From Emticicia agri (lineage in GTDB: Bacteria; Bacteroidota; Bacteroidia; Cytophagales; Spirosomataceae), in the NCBI RefSeq assembly GCF_004168285.1, contig NZ_SEWF01000026.1:23886-87885 (forward strand): a DNA stretch of 64,000 nt, read 5' to 3'. This document shows positions 52,865 through 62,916 of the stretch, in pieces. The notes beneath the pieces were generated by a model. That model worked only from the letters and a program-made list of their open reading frames with translations, had not been told where the DNA came from and did not search any database. The position numbers and the translations under genes were made by a program. The stretch's first letter is position 1. Every line of letters starts with the position of its first letter.

Positions 52865-55249
52865 TTATTTCTTCTCTCCACTTGTTTGTACACCTGTCGG
52901 CTGATTTTTCTTTGCTTCCTGCATAGGATTCGGACCACCGCCAAAACCTCTTTGCTTAAAGGCCTGAAAACGACTTGGTTGCTCCGGTTCTTTCGGGAAG
53001 GTATTATCAGAGGTATCAATATCAGGAATTTCGTAGTAAGGGTCTAACTGAAACTTGGCTACTTTTTTAGTAGTTACCAAAGTCTTTTTCACCTCTTTAT
53101 CATTCACTCTCCACAATTCAACAGGTATTCTTACATCTTCAAAAGTACCGTCTTCAAACACCATTCTGATAATCACAGGCATTACCAGACCTCCTTTATT
53201 TTTCAGGCTTAACACATAGAAATTTTTACCTTCATCTACCATTTTCCGCTCGTCGGCAGTTAGTGTAGAAAGGTATTGCTCATATTTCTTTTTATCGGCG
53301 TCTGTTACAGCAAATCTATCATAAGAGTTATAGAAATCTCTCATGGTCGAATCTGCTTCTACCACAGTTTGTTTAATATCAGTTTTGTTACGGATATTAC
53401 TTAAAGTTTCCCGCTTGGCATCGGCATCAGCTTTTGCCATTGATTTTTGTTTAGCCGGGTCTTGGGTATCTATGCTATACCATTCTACATTGGCAATGGC
53501 CTGGTCAACAGGTTCAACACCATAGAACCAGCCTTTCCAAAACCAGTCTAAGTCAACGCCTGATGCATCTTCCATCGTACGGAAGAAATCGGCAGGGGTT
53601 GGGTGTTTAAATGCCCAGCGACGTGAATATTCTTTGAAGGCATAATCAAATAATTCACGACCCATAATTGTTTCACGCAGGATATTTAACCCCGTAGCTG
53701 GTTTTGAATAGGCATTTGGGCCGAATGTACCCGGAATAATATTATCAGAACTACTCATAATGGAATTTTGCTTGTCTGCATCAAGTTTCATATAGCCTGT
53801 AATGTATTGCGGCTCGATACCCGTAGCAGGGAAATTTCTGTCCCATTCCAAACAGGTTAATCCTTCTAAGAAAGAATTCAGACCTTCATCCATCCACGAC
53901 CACTGACGCTCGTCAGAGTTTACGATCATCGGGAAGAAATTATGTCCTACTTCATGAATAATTACCAATATCAGGAAGTTTTTTGTGCCTTCTGAATAAG
54001 TACCATCAGCTTCTGGGCGGCTACTGTTGAAACTCATCATAGGGTATTCCATACCACCAATCATATTCGGTGCATGTACCGAATAGGCTACGGGATAAGG
54101 ATAGGCAATGGTGCGTTTTGAGTAATTAACCAGCGTATGCGCCACCAAACGGGTTGAATATTGTCCCCAGAGCGGATTAGCTTCTTTCGGATACAAAGAC
54201 ATAGCCCATACCTTTTTGCCTTCTACCTCTACCTGCATGGCATCCCATATAAATTTACGTGAGGTAGCAAAAGCAAAATCACGTACATTTTTGGCTACAT
54301 ATACCCATGTTTTTTTGCCTGATGGTTTGCCTTTCTCTGCTGCCTCGGCTTCTTCCTGCGTTACAATCAATACAGGGGTTTTGGCAGTTTTTGCCTGGTC
54401 GAGGCGTTTTTGTTGCGTAGCTGTCAGTACGTCTTTCGGGTTTTGTAATTCTCCTGTGGCACCTAAAATCATGTCGTTAGGTACTGTTAAAGCTACTTTA
54501 TAGTCTCCGAAAGGCAGTGTAAATTCACCTTGACCTAAAAACTGTTTGTGTTGCCAGCCGTTTACGTCATCATAAACTGCCATACGAGGAAACCACTGGG
54601 CAATATCATACATGATATTACCATCTTTAGGAAAAAGCTCATAACCACTACGGGCACTACCTATTGTACTTAAATTAACAATATTGAATTTCCAGTCAAC
54701 CTGAAATACAAACGACATACCCTTAGCCAATGGTGTAGGTAAATCAACGCGCATCATGGTACCATTAATCGTATAGCGTAAATCTTTACCTGTGGCATCT
54801 TTTACTGCCGAAATCTTGTAGCCATAGTCTTTATCATTGGCGCCGCTTAAATTACCGAGTGTGGTAAAACTTGACCCATTGGTAGGATTAATAGCCGATT
54901 GGCGGGTAATATTACCGTCAGAGTTTTTAGAAAATACATTCTGGTCTAACTGTAGCCACAAGTAGCGCAATTCTTCAGGCGCATTGGTAGTATAAGTAAT
55001 TTTTTCGGTGCCTGTAATAATCTGATTGACATCATCTAACTCAGCTTTGATGTCATAATCTGCTTTTTGTTGCCAGTAATCTCTACCCGGAGCCCCCGAG
55101 GCGGTACGATAGGTGTTAGGTGTAGGTAAGCCCGTACCCATTTGTTCGAATCTGGTATTGGCATTGAATTGAGTGGTAGGTGCTTGTTGTGCATTGAGCG
55201 ACAAAGCTCCGAAAACCATTAATCCAATCAGAATGGAAAGTTTTTTCAT
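52865..55249 (-). CDS. M1-family zinc metallopeptidase, exported
   Basis: 794 residues. Signal peptide MKKLSILIGLMVFGALSLNA; zinc motif HEVGH (432-436) with third ligand Glu455 in WMDEG. The exopeptidase motif GMEYP (399-403) corresponds to GAMEN. The N-terminal beta domain is complete; the C-terminal domain is unlike the classic ERAP tail and ends in a Gln/Pro-rich low-complexity region. It would remove N-terminal residues from peptides in the periplasm or outside. Monocistronic. Confidence 0.92.
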   Translation of the reverse strand: MKKLSILIGLMVFGALSLNAQQAPTTQFNANTRFEQMGTGLPTPNTYRTASGAPGRDYWQQKADYDIKAELDDVNQIITGTEKITYTTNAPEELRYLWLQLDQNVFSKNSDGNITRQSAINPTNGSSFTTLGNLSGANDKDYGYKISAVKDATGKDLRYTINGTMMRVDLPTPLAKGMSFVFQVDWKFNIVNLSTIGSARSGYELFPKDGNIMYDIAQWFPRMAVYDDVNGWQHKQFLGQGEFTLPFGDYKVALTVPNDMILGATGELQNPKDVLTATQQKRLDQAKTAKTPVLIVTQEEAEAAEKGKPSGKKTWVYVAKNVRDFAFATSRKFIWDAMQVEVEGKKVWAMSLYPKEANPLWGQYSTRLVAHTLVNYSKRTIAYPYPVAYSVHAPNMIGGMEYPMMSFNSSRPEADGTYSEGTKNFLILVIIHEVGHNFFPMIVNSDERQWSWMDEGLNSFLEGLTCLEWDRNFPATGIEPQYITGYMKLDADKQNSIMSSSDNIIPGTFGPNAYSKPATGLNILRETIMGRELFDYAFKEYSRRWAFKHPTPADFFRTMEDASGVDLDWFWKGWFYGVEPVDQAIANVEWYSIDTQDPAKQKSMAKADADAKRETLSNIRNKTDIKQTVVEADSTMRDFYNSYDRFAVTDADKKKYEQYLSTLTADERKMVDEGKNFYVLSLKNKGGLVMPVIIRMVFEDGTFEDVRIPVELWRVNDKEVKKTLVTTKKVAKFQLDPYYEIPDIDTSDNTFPKEPEQPSRFQAFKQRGFGGGPNPMQEAKKNQPTGVQTSGEKK

Positions 55250-55352
55250 GCCTTGATGAAGGTTTTATTACAGTTCAGATATTGATATAAAATATATGCG
55301 AAGTTAGGAATATTTATTGACTGACAATCACGCAATTGAGGGGATATTCTAT

Positions 55353-55946
55353 TCAGAAAAACCACTTTTCTGTCATTAATTTAAAAGCAACACCTGCTAC
55401 AAAACTCGAAAGAATAAGGTTCCAGGTATGTTTTTTTACTTTAAAGACATTCATCACTAAAAAACCAAGCCCCATAGCAATAGCGATAATAAATAGCTGC
55501 CCGAATTCGAGCCCGATATTAAAAGCTAATAATTGCGGAATAATGTTTTGGTCTTTACCCAACAGACTACGTAAATAGTTGGAAAAGCCCATGCCATGAA
55601 TTAATCCGAAACCAAGTGCAAGGATATACCTGACAGGTGAGAAATTTTCTTTGCCTGAAACAGTTTCACTGCTTTTATGAAAAAGATTAGTCAGACAGGT
55701 AAAGATAATCGTAACCGGAATCAGAAACTCTATCAGGTCGGTACTATAATTAATTACGTTTAAAGCTGCCAGTGCCAATGTAACCGAATGGCCAATAGTA
55801 AAGGCAGTAACGAGAACCAGTACTTTTTTCCAATCGGTTATGCGATAAATGGCACATAAAGCTACTACAAAAAGAATATGATCATAGCCATTGATGTCGG
55901 TTATATGCTGATAGCCTAATTTTAAAAAAATAAAAAATTCTGTCAT
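55353..55946 (-). CDS. HupE/UreJ-family membrane protein
   Basis: 197 residues from the ATG at 55946; the upstream Met at 55988 would overlap the promoter. Six hydrophobic segments carry the family's His/Asp/Gly motifs: GYDHILFVVAL, FTIGHSVTLAL and LIHGMGFSNYLRS. HupE and UreJ homologues are proposed nickel or cobalt permeases; in Bacteroidota they occur without hydrogenase or urease genes, as here. Function uncertain. Confidence 0.82.
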   Translation of the reverse strand: MTEFFIFLKLGYQHITDINGYDHILFVVALCAIYRITDWKKVLVLVTAFTIGHSVTLALAALNVINYSTDLIEFLIPVTIIFTCLTNLFHKSSETVSGKENFSPVRYILALGFGLIHGMGFSNYLRSLLGKDQNIIPQLLAFNIGLEFGQLFIIAIAMGLGFLVMNVFKVKKHTWNLILSSFVAGVAFKLMTEKWFF

Positions 55947-56043
55947 TAATGCCGTGTTAGGGGTTGCAGGAATGTATATTCGTAACAAAAATACAAGTTT
56001 TGCAAGACCCTGATAGTAAGTTATGTACTAAATTTTAAAAATT

Positions 56044-57159
56044 ATGCATATCCGTAAGAAAATCGGCTTTGCCTGGGGATACACTTTCATTGTTTTTATG
56101 CTGACAGGTTACTACTTTATCAGCCATAACTGGACTTTTTTTGTATTTATCTATGGGTATATACTTGTGCCTGTTATGGATGCAGTAATCAGTCGGGATT
56201 CGCAAAATGCCAGCACAGAAGAATATGAACAATTGATTAAAGACAAATATTTTGATATATTGGTGTATTCTCATGTCTATATTCAGTATTTCATGTTGCT
56301 GTGGGGCTGTTATATTCTGATATATGATAACCTTACCTGGTGGCAAGTAGTGGGTTTAATACTAAGTCAGGGTGTTTATGCTTCAACTATTATTAATGTG
56401 GCTCATGAATTAGGACATCGTACCCATCCGTTGGCACAATTTCATGCCAAAGCTGCTCTGATGACCGTAGGCTATATGCACTTTCTGATAGAACATAACC
56501 GGGGACACCATACACATGTAGCTACCCCGCTCGACCCGGCCACTGCCCGCAAAAACCAGAGCATATTTTCTTTCTGGAAACAGACCTTAATCGGCAGTTT
56601 CAGAAGTGCGTGGAAAATTGAGAAGAAACAACTGGCCAAGCAAAACTTATCGGTATGGTCGAGGCACAATGGCATGATTTGGGCGGTTGTTTTGCCCATC
56701 TTATTCTGCATTGGCCTGACTGCGTTTTTCAGCTATCTGGCAGGTAAATTTGAATGGATTATACCCACGTTCATCATCATACAAAGCATTATAGCTGTGC
56801 TTTCTTTAGAGTGTGTTAATTACATAGAACATTATGGCATTATGCGTAAAGAGATAGCCCCAGGGAAATATGAAAAGGTGAATCCTTTACATTCGTGGAA
56901 TGCCAATCATTATTATAGTAATCTGATGTTATTTCATTTACAACGTCATTCAGACCATCATGCTTATGCAGCAAGACCTTATCAGGTATTGAGGCATTTC
57001 GACGAAAGCCCCCAATTGCCTTATGGATATACCCTGATGATACTGATTTCGCTGGTGCCGCCGTTGTGGTTTAAGACGATGAATAAGCGATTGGAAGCAT
57101 GGCAGGACAAAGAATATACTACAGAAGACATAAGAGCCGTGGTAAGTCGGTTTAGTTGA
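56044..57159 (+). CDS. alkB: AlkB-type alkane 1-monooxygenase family protein
   Basis: 371 residues, about six membrane helices. The three His boxes of integral-membrane alkane hydroxylases are intact: HELGHRTH (121-128), EHNRGHHTH (150-158) and LQRHSDHHA (299-307), plus NYIEHYG (259-265), the AlkB signature. The enzyme needs rubredoxin and rubredoxin reductase, which are not encoded here. It would hydroxylate medium- or long-chain alkanes or related fatty compounds at the terminal carbon. Length is slightly short of typical AlkB (about 400). Confidence 0.9.
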   Translation: MHIRKKIGFAWGYTFIVFMLTGYYFISHNWTFFVFIYGYILVPVMDAVISRDSQNASTEEYEQLIKDKYFDILVYSHVYIQYFMLLWGCYILIYDNLTWWQVVGLILSQGVYASTIINVAHELGHRTHPLAQFHAKAALMTVGYMHFLIEHNRGHHTHVATPLDPATARKNQSIFSFWKQTLIGSFRSAWKIEKKQLAKQNLSVWSRHNGMIWAVVLPILFCIGLTAFFSYLAGKFEWIIPTFIIIQSIIAVLSLECVNYIEHYGIMRKEIAPGKYEKVNPLHSWNANHYYSNLMLFHLQRHSDHHAYAARPYQVLRHFDESPQLPYGYTLMILISLVPPLWFKTMNKRLEAWQDKEYTTEDIRAVVSRFS

Positions 57160-57181
57160 AGATTTGAGAAATCGTAATACA

Positions 57182-57212
57182 AAAAATAGCAGCCCGAAAG
57201 GCTGCTATTTTT
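57182..57212. terminator. Bidirectional Rho-independent terminator
   Basis: 13-bp stem (AAAAATAGCAGCC with GGCTGCTATTTTT) and a CGAAA loop between convergent genes, T-rich on both strands. Confidence 0.9.
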
Positions 57213-57239
57213 ATTTACTAAATATTATATCTGATAATA

Positions 57240-59378
57240 TCAGAAGAATTTAGCTCTGTTGTCTTTGATATTGGCATTATCACGAATAGCCTGGTTAGCT
57301 AAGTAAGAAGCACCAAATCCACCCGAACGTTGCATTACCTGTGTTTTGTATTGTGAGTAATCAGCAATAGCAGGCGCAGGAGTAATAGCAGTAGTTTCTA
57401 CAATAAATACACCGTTTTCGCCTACAAATGGTTTCGAACGTTTACCGGCAGCCAAGCTGAAAATCTTACCGATAGCAACAGGGTCAACACCAGGAGTAGT
57501 CAATAAACCTGTTGCAAAGCTAATCTGGTTAGCTGCTTCAACTATGGCACCTGCACCGTATTTCTGAGCAATTTGCTCAAGCGTTCCAGTAGCACCACTT
57601 AATTTTTTCATGATTTGTTCCGCTTTCACTTCATTACGAACTTTCGCTGTCAAAGCCTCTCTGAAATCATCTACTTTAGGATTGTCTTTATCAGATTTAG
57701 ATCTGATAGCCGCTACAATAAAGTTATCGCCAATTTCAAAAACTCTGTTTGAAACCGAACCTACTTTGGCATCATCACCAAAAGCCCACAAAACTACTTC
57801 ACGTGCATTCTGAATCGTATTAAATGCTGCTGCATCAGGGAAAACTCTTTCAGCTTTCAGCATTACCAATTTAGGGTCTTTTTTCACAGCTTCTTCAAAC
57901 TCTTTGTCTGAATCTACGCTCGAACGTAAAGTTTCAGCTTTTTGATAGATAGCATTACGTGTAGCTTCACTTGCCTGTAATTCACGGCTGATGCTGGCAA
58001 CTTTGTATTTAAGATTAGATTTTGGCTCTGTAACTTTAATGATATGGTAACCATACTCTGTTTCTACAAGATTTGGTATCAAACCGGTTCCACTCATGCC
58101 AAACACGGCATCATTGAATGGTTTCACCATACGGCCTTGTTTGAAGAAACCTAAATCTCCACCTTGTTGTGCCGAACCGTCCTGGCTATTAGTACGAGCC
58201 AATGTAGCAAAATCAGCACCTTGTTTCAACTGGTCTAATAACGTCTGAGCCTGTGCACGAGCCGTAGCCTTTAATGAATCAGGGGCACCTGCGGCAAAAG
58301 GAATCAGGATATGACTTGCACGAACGGTATAAGCAGTATCGGTAGTAGTACCTTCGTATTTATGAATAGAATATACATTGCCTTCTTTGAATGGCCCGAT
58401 TACAGCACCAGGGATAGCAGTGCTTAAAGCAGTTTTCAAATCAGCACTTAATTCGCTGGCTGAACGCTCGTAAGGGTATCTTACTTCTGAGTTAGCAGAC
58501 GCATAAGCCTGTGGGTCAGCAGCAGCGGCTAAACCTTTAGCAAAAGACTTGATGTCTTCGTAAAGTGCCGAGCTATCTTCTTTGGTTGGTGCTACCTGAT
58601 ACACTACGTAGTCGAATGAGCGGCTATCATAGCCTACATATTCCTTGCTGTGTTTGCTCAGGTAGTCAGACAACTGACTGTCTGTTACTTTAATAGTAGT
58701 ATCGTTTACACTAAAATAAGGTATGTATAAATATTTAGCATCTGCCTTCGTTACTTGGCCTTCGTATTCTTTTTTCGCTTCGGCTGTAGTAACAAAAGTT
58801 GATGCGCTTAACAAAGCATTGTATTTTTCTAACAAACGTTGTTGCATAGCACCTTCTTTAATCTGGTCCCAAGCCATTTTTTGAGGAGCTGGCAATTGAT
58901 TACTTGCAGCCGCATTGATGAATTCGATATGACGATTACGGTCGTACTGCCCTGTTTGAGGGTCGGTAAACTGTTGTCTGATCATCGGACTCAGGTTTTT
59001 AGTGCCTTGAATCATCTCACGTAATTCATCAGGAGTTACTTTTAAGCCTAATTTTTCAAATTCTTCTTTGTAAGCAATATCAAAAATCATTTGCTCCCAC
59101 ACCTGATTGCGGAGTTGTTGCAATTCCTGATCTTGTAATGCTCTTCCTGACTGTTGTTCGTAATTGGTACGAGCTACATCTAATTTTGCCTGAAATGCCT
59201 GTGCATCAATGCTCGTTCCGGCAATTTCACCAATTTTATTTCTGTTACCGCCAAATAGGCCACCATTTCCACCACTGCCGTAGAATAAATCTCCTCCAAC
59301 GATAAATAGAATAAGGGCAATTGCAATTACTGCAACTGCGATTCCCGAACGCTCCCGAATTTTGTTAATTAAAGCCAT
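57240..59378 (-). CDS. PpiD-like periplasmic peptidyl-prolyl isomerase/foldase
   Basis: 712 residues. N-terminal membrane anchor (about 12-31), SurA-N-like helical chaperone region (about 45-230), a parvulin domain near 345-445 (RASHILIPF, GGDLGFFKQGRMVKPF, TEYGYHIIKV) and a C-terminal second SurA-like region. This plan matches PpiD, an inner-membrane-anchored chaperone that helps outer-membrane and secreted proteins fold. Upstream there is a well-formed promoter. Confidence 0.9.
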   Translation of the reverse strand: MALINKIRERSGIAVAVIAIALILFIVGGDLFYGSGGNGGLFGGNRNKIGEIAGTSIDAQAFQAKLDVARTNYEQQSGRALQDQELQQLRNQVWEQMIFDIAYKEEFEKLGLKVTPDELREMIQGTKNLSPMIRQQFTDPQTGQYDRNRHIEFINAAASNQLPAPQKMAWDQIKEGAMQQRLLEKYNALLSASTFVTTAEAKKEYEGQVTKADAKYLYIPYFSVNDTTIKVTDSQLSDYLSKHSKEYVGYDSRSFDYVVYQVAPTKEDSSALYEDIKSFAKGLAAAADPQAYASANSEVRYPYERSASELSADLKTALSTAIPGAVIGPFKEGNVYSIHKYEGTTTDTAYTVRASHILIPFAAGAPDSLKATARAQAQTLLDQLKQGADFATLARTNSQDGSAQQGGDLGFFKQGRMVKPFNDAVFGMSGTGLIPNLVETEYGYHIIKVTEPKSNLKYKVASISRELQASEATRNAIYQKAETLRSSVDSDKEFEEAVKKDPKLVMLKAERVFPDAAAFNTIQNAREVVLWAFGDDAKVGSVSNRVFEIGDNFIVAAIRSKSDKDNPKVDDFREALTAKVRNEVKAEQIMKKLSGATGTLEQIAQKYGAGAIVEAANQISFATGLLTTPGVDPVAIGKIFSLAAGKRSKPFVGENGVFIVETTAITPAPAIADYSQYKTQVMQRSGGFGASYLANQAIRDNANIKDNRAKFF

Positions 59379-59460
59379 TAGTTTTTATTTTATACTGAAT
59401 TTTAGTCCGTGTTTTTAGGTGATAATTGGTTAAAGGTAAAACCTGTAAAAAAACGAACCG

Positions 59461-59492
59461 CAAAAATACATAGATTCATACATATTATCAAA
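59461..59492 (-). promoter_or_regulatory. Bacteroidota-type promoter of the PpiD-like gene
   Basis: On the minus strand TTTG (59489-59492), 20-base spacer, TATTTTTG (59461-59468). The start would be near 59454, with a leader of about 75 bases. Confidence 0.65.
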
Positions 59493-59559
59493 GAAATCCA
59501 ATTAGGATTATCTGTTTTTTAACAAGTTTTATACCATAAGAATGATAATTTTATAGAAA

Positions 59560-59618
59560 AACCCTTAATCAGTGCCAAAACAGCCTACTTTGCACTAATT
59601 AAGGGTTATAATATTTTT
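59560..59618. terminator. Orphan terminator-like hairpin between divergent genes
   Basis: AACCCTTAAT-C-AGTGC pairs with GCACT-A-ATTAAGGGTT (15 bp, one mismatch), with T-runs on both strands (TTTTTTT at 59612-59618 on the plus strand). No annotated gene reads into it from either side. The rest of 59379-59793 (415 bp) holds only the two promoters. Confidence 0.6.
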
Positions 59619-59756
59619 TTATAAAATCTTTATTTTCAGTTGTTTGAAGCAAATATTAAACATAATCACTTAGTAAAATTCCCCTTTATGGGTTAGGGGC
59701 AAATTAAAAACTTCTTATAATTTGCGAAGCTAAGTGATATGAGACAAATAATTAGC

Positions 59757-59764
59757 TAATTTTG
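59757..59764 (+). promoter_or_regulatory. -7 element of gldB
   Basis: TAATTTTG, 29 bases before the ATG at 59794. It overlaps the GTG at 59764 and therefore argues against that upstream start. Confidence 0.5.
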
Positions 59765-59793
59765 TGCGTTTTTTGGAAAAACTCATTCTATTT

Positions 59794-60798
59794 ATGAAAT
59801 ATCGTATTCTCGGATTTTTCTGTTTCATTTCTTCTTGTTTCTACGCTTGTCAAAATTCAGAATCAACCACCGAAGCCTCTGATGTAGATGTATCGAAAGT
59901 GACGGTAAATGTGTCTATTGAGCGGTTGGAAGAACCTTTGATGCAATTGAAGAATAAAGAGGAAATCAAAAGTTTTTTAGAAAAACACCGCACTTTTGTT
60001 GAAACCTTTTACCAGACTCCTGCTAACGACCCCGGCCTTGTTGACAGACTTGATTTGTTGATTCATCATCCGGCCATTCATGAATTATATGAGCAAACAC
60101 AGCAGAAATTTGGCAATTTAGATGATTTAAAAAAAGAATTTGAAGCAGCTTTTAAACATATCAAATACCATTATCCTGATTTTAAAGAACCTAAAATCAT
60201 CACCACTTTTGCAGGGCTTGATAATGAACTGGTAGTGAGCGATAGTTTAATTATTATTCCATTAGAATCGTTTATTGGGCCTAAAGCTAAATATCGTCCG
60301 CAACACCCCAACTATATGTTGAAGCGTTACGACAAACCTTATATTGTACCAACCGTTGTTACGCTTTTATCAAGAAAGTATAACAAAATTGATATAAACG
60401 ACCGTACTTTATTAGCTGACCTGATTTTTTATGGTAAAAGCTTTGAGTTTACAAGAGCTGTGATTCCGAATGTAGCTGATTCTCTATTAGTAGCTTATGC
60501 CGACTCTAATCTTGTAAAAAGCTGGCACAATCAAGGGCAGATATGGGCACATTTTATTGACAACAAGCTCTTGTATGAAACCAACGACAGAATTAAAGAT
60601 AAGTATATAGGTGAGCGACCCTACGTAACTGAAATAGGCTCAGATTGTCCGGGACGTATAGGTCAGTGGTTGGGTTGGCGAATAGTAAGCCGTTACCGAA
60701 CCGAAAACCCCAAGATTACGTTAGTAGAATTAATGCAAAACGCCAATGCGCGTGAAATTTTTGAGCAGTCAAAATACAAAGGGCAAACAGAAGATTAG
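59794..60798 (+). CDS. gldB: Gliding motility lipoprotein GldB
   Basis: 334 residues from the ATG at 59794. Lipoprotein signal with acylated Cys in CFYACQN. The mature part has GldB-family blocks: VSIERLEEPL, a run like TFAGLDNELVV, PLESFIGP, LIFYGKSFEFT and the end CPGRIGQWLGWRIV. GldB is needed for gliding and type IX secretion in Flavobacterium. In that genus gldB lies near gldC; here the next gene is an ABC exporter. T9SS cargo-like genes occur elsewhere in the window. Confidence 0.83.
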   Translation: MKYRILGFFCFISSCFYACQNSESTTEASDVDVSKVTVNVSIERLEEPLMQLKNKEEIKSFLEKHRTFVETFYQTPANDPGLVDRLDLLIHHPAIHELYEQTQQKFGNLDDLKKEFEAAFKHIKYHYPDFKEPKIITTFAGLDNELVVSDSLIIIPLESFIGPKAKYRPQHPNYMLKRYDKPYIVPTVVTLLSRKYNKIDINDRTLLADLIFYGKSFEFTRAVIPNVADSLLVAYADSNLVKSWHNQGQIWAHFIDNKLLYETNDRIKDKYIGERPYVTEIGSDCPGRIGQWLGWRIVSRYRTENPKITLVELMQNANAREIFEQSKYKGQTED

Positions 60799-60859
60799 CG
60801 GTTATGCCCGGTACCCGTTTAAATTTAAAGTCCTCCTGATGAGATAGAGGATACTTACT

Positions 60860-62761
60860 ATGGCAAAGAGAACCCGAAGTTTTGGAGAAGAGGCTTCAGA
60901 AAAAGACAAGAAAAAAATCAGTAAAGAGGGATTTAAGAAAGCCCTGAAAGTTTTCAGATTTACCTTACCTTATAAATGGACATTTGTGATAGGTTTCATT
61001 TTTCTGATACTTTCACAATTAACCTCCATGAGTATTCCGCTTTTAATGGGACAAATGGTAGGTGCCATTGTATCTCCTGAAAAACGTACTACATTGCCTG
61101 ATGCCAATCCTATGGGCAATATGAATGTAATGGGCGATAAACTACAGAACATTTTTCATTCAGCACCCAATTTCACTTTAAATGAAGTAACCTTTCTCTT
61201 TGTTGTCTTATTGATATTACAGGCGGCTTTCTCGTTTCTGAGGGTTTATACTTTTACAAGGGTATCAGAGCAGTCGATGCGGGATTTGAGAAAAGAGTTA
61301 TACACCAAAATCATTACTTTGCCTATTACTTTTTTTGAGAAAAGCCGGGTAGGTGAATTAATGAGTCGTATTACCTCTGATGTTTCTCAATTGCAGGATG
61401 TCTTATCTATTACACTGGCAGAGTTATTCCGTCAGGTATTTACATTAGTAGGTGGGGTATTGTTAATTACGCTTATATCAGGCAAGCTAACACTTTTCAT
61501 GCTTTCTACTTTCCCGTTTCTGGTGGTTGCTGCCATCATTTTCGGGCGTTTCATCAGAAAAAACTCCAAGAAAGTACAAGACGAGTTAGCTAAAACCAAT
61601 ATTATTGTAGAAGAAACATTGCAATCGGTTAATGTTGTAAAAGCCTTTACTAACGAGCGTTTAGAGGTGAGTCGTTATACTTCTTCTATTCAGCGGGTAG
61701 TTGATTATGCCTTAAAAGCGGCTACTTTCAGAGGTGGTTTTATCTCTTTCATTATTTTTGTATTGTTTGGTGGAGTTGTTGGGGTTGTGTGGTATGGGGG
61801 TAATCTGGTACTGACCGGAGAGTTAGATTTCAAAGACCTTTTCACTTTTATTATCTATACAGGTTTTATTGGTGGCTCGGTAGGTGGTCTGGGCGATATG
61901 TATGCCCAGATACAAAAAACCATTGGTGCTTCTGAACGAGTGTTAGAGATTTTAGAGGAAAAATCAGAGGTAAATGTCAGTCGACCATTTGAATTTAAGA
62001 AAACACAGGGTAATATTTCGTTTGAAAATGTAGGCTTTGTGTATCCATCAAGACCTGATATGACGGTGCTCAAAGATATATCCATTCAGGTGAAAGCAGG
62101 TGAGAAAGTGGCTTTAGTTGGGCAAAGTGGAGCAGGTAAATCAACGTTGGTGCAATTACTCATGAAACTCTACCCGCTTACCAAAGGAAAGATTGTGATT
62201 GACGGAGTAAATATTGCGACCCAAGATGTAACCGAATTGAGAAGTAATATTGCTGTAGTTCCACAAGAGGTAATGCTTTTTGGCGGCACTATCTATGAAA
62301 ACATTGCTTACGGAAAACCGGGGGCTACCGAAACAGAAGTGTACGAAGCTGCCCGAAAAGCCAATGCTTTTGATTTTATTAGTTCTTTCCCTGAAAAATT
62401 TCAGACAATTGTAGGTGAAAGAGGCGTGAAATTATCAGGTGGACAAAGGCAAAGGGTGGCTATTGCTCGCGCCATTCTGAAAGACCCCTCTATTCTGATT
62501 TTAGATGAGGCCACAAGTGCACTGGATTCTGAATCAGAAAAACTGGTGCAAGATGCACTTGATGAGTTAATGAAAAACCGTACAACCATTATCATAGCCC
62601 ACCGTCTGGCAACTATCCGTAATGTGGACACCATTTATGTGCTGAAAGACGGAGAAATTGCAGAATCAGGCTCGCATGAGGATTTGATTCTGAAAGAAGA
62701 AGGAATTTACGCAAATATGGTTAAATTACAGTTTGATAATGTAAATTTGCTGGTAGAATAA
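60860..62761 (+). CDS. ABC transporter, fused permease and ATPase (MsbA-like)
   Basis: 633 residues. Six membrane helices in about 35-345 (type IV exporter fold) and an ATPase domain: Walker A GQSGAGKST (421-429), signature LSGGQRQ (525-531), Walker B ILILDE (545-550), switch His581. Basic N-terminal tail. An insertion of about 30 residues, rich in Met, Asn and Gly, lies in the first periplasmic loop (75-100). It exports a lipid or hydrophobic compound; as a homodimer this fold fits MsbA. Located 61 bases after gldB and possibly cotranscribed. Confidence 0.92.
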   Translation: MAKRTRSFGEEASEKDKKKISKEGFKKALKVFRFTLPYKWTFVIGFIFLILSQLTSMSIPLLMGQMVGAIVSPEKRTTLPDANPMGNMNVMGDKLQNIFHSAPNFTLNEVTFLFVVLLILQAAFSFLRVYTFTRVSEQSMRDLRKELYTKIITLPITFFEKSRVGELMSRITSDVSQLQDVLSITLAELFRQVFTLVGGVLLITLISGKLTLFMLSTFPFLVVAAIIFGRFIRKNSKKVQDELAKTNIIVEETLQSVNVVKAFTNERLEVSRYTSSIQRVVDYALKAATFRGGFISFIIFVLFGGVVGVVWYGGNLVLTGELDFKDLFTFIIYTGFIGGSVGGLGDMYAQIQKTIGASERVLEILEEKSEVNVSRPFEFKKTQGNISFENVGFVYPSRPDMTVLKDISIQVKAGEKVALVGQSGAGKSTLVQLLMKLYPLTKGKIVIDGVNIATQDVTELRSNIAVVPQEVMLFGGTIYENIAYGKPGATETEVYEAARKANAFDFISSFPEKFQTIVGERGVKLSGGQRQRVAIARAILKDPSILILDEATSALDSESEKLVQDALDELMKNRTTIIIAHRLATIRNVDTIYVLKDGEIAESGSHEDLILKEEGIYANMVKLQFDNVNLLVE

Positions 62762-62803
62762 TACTATAGTTAATCTCCTGAGTGAAACATATTCGAAGAT
62801 TTT

Positions 62804-62893
62804 AATATATCGTCCCTACGGGACTTAAGATTTATTTAGTTATTTTTTCTACCGATATAACATCCCTACGGGATATTTCTAAGTCCCATAGGG
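62804..62893. repeat. Composite dispersed repeat next to the insertion sequence
   Basis: An arm at 62804-62827 differs by one base from the 27390-27413 arm. TAGTTATTTTTTCTACCG (62837-62854) matches 27424-27441 with one difference, and degenerate palindrome halves follow at 62856-62875 and 62880-62893. The order and spacing agree with the 27.4 kb copy. Confidence 0.65.
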
Positions 62894-62916
62894 TAGGGTG
62901 TCCAATAAAAGAAAAA

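Noticed and set aside
59764..59793. GTG start of gldB ten codons upstream
   Set aside because: It overlaps the -7 element, and the ATG at 59794 starts a perfect lipoprotein signal.
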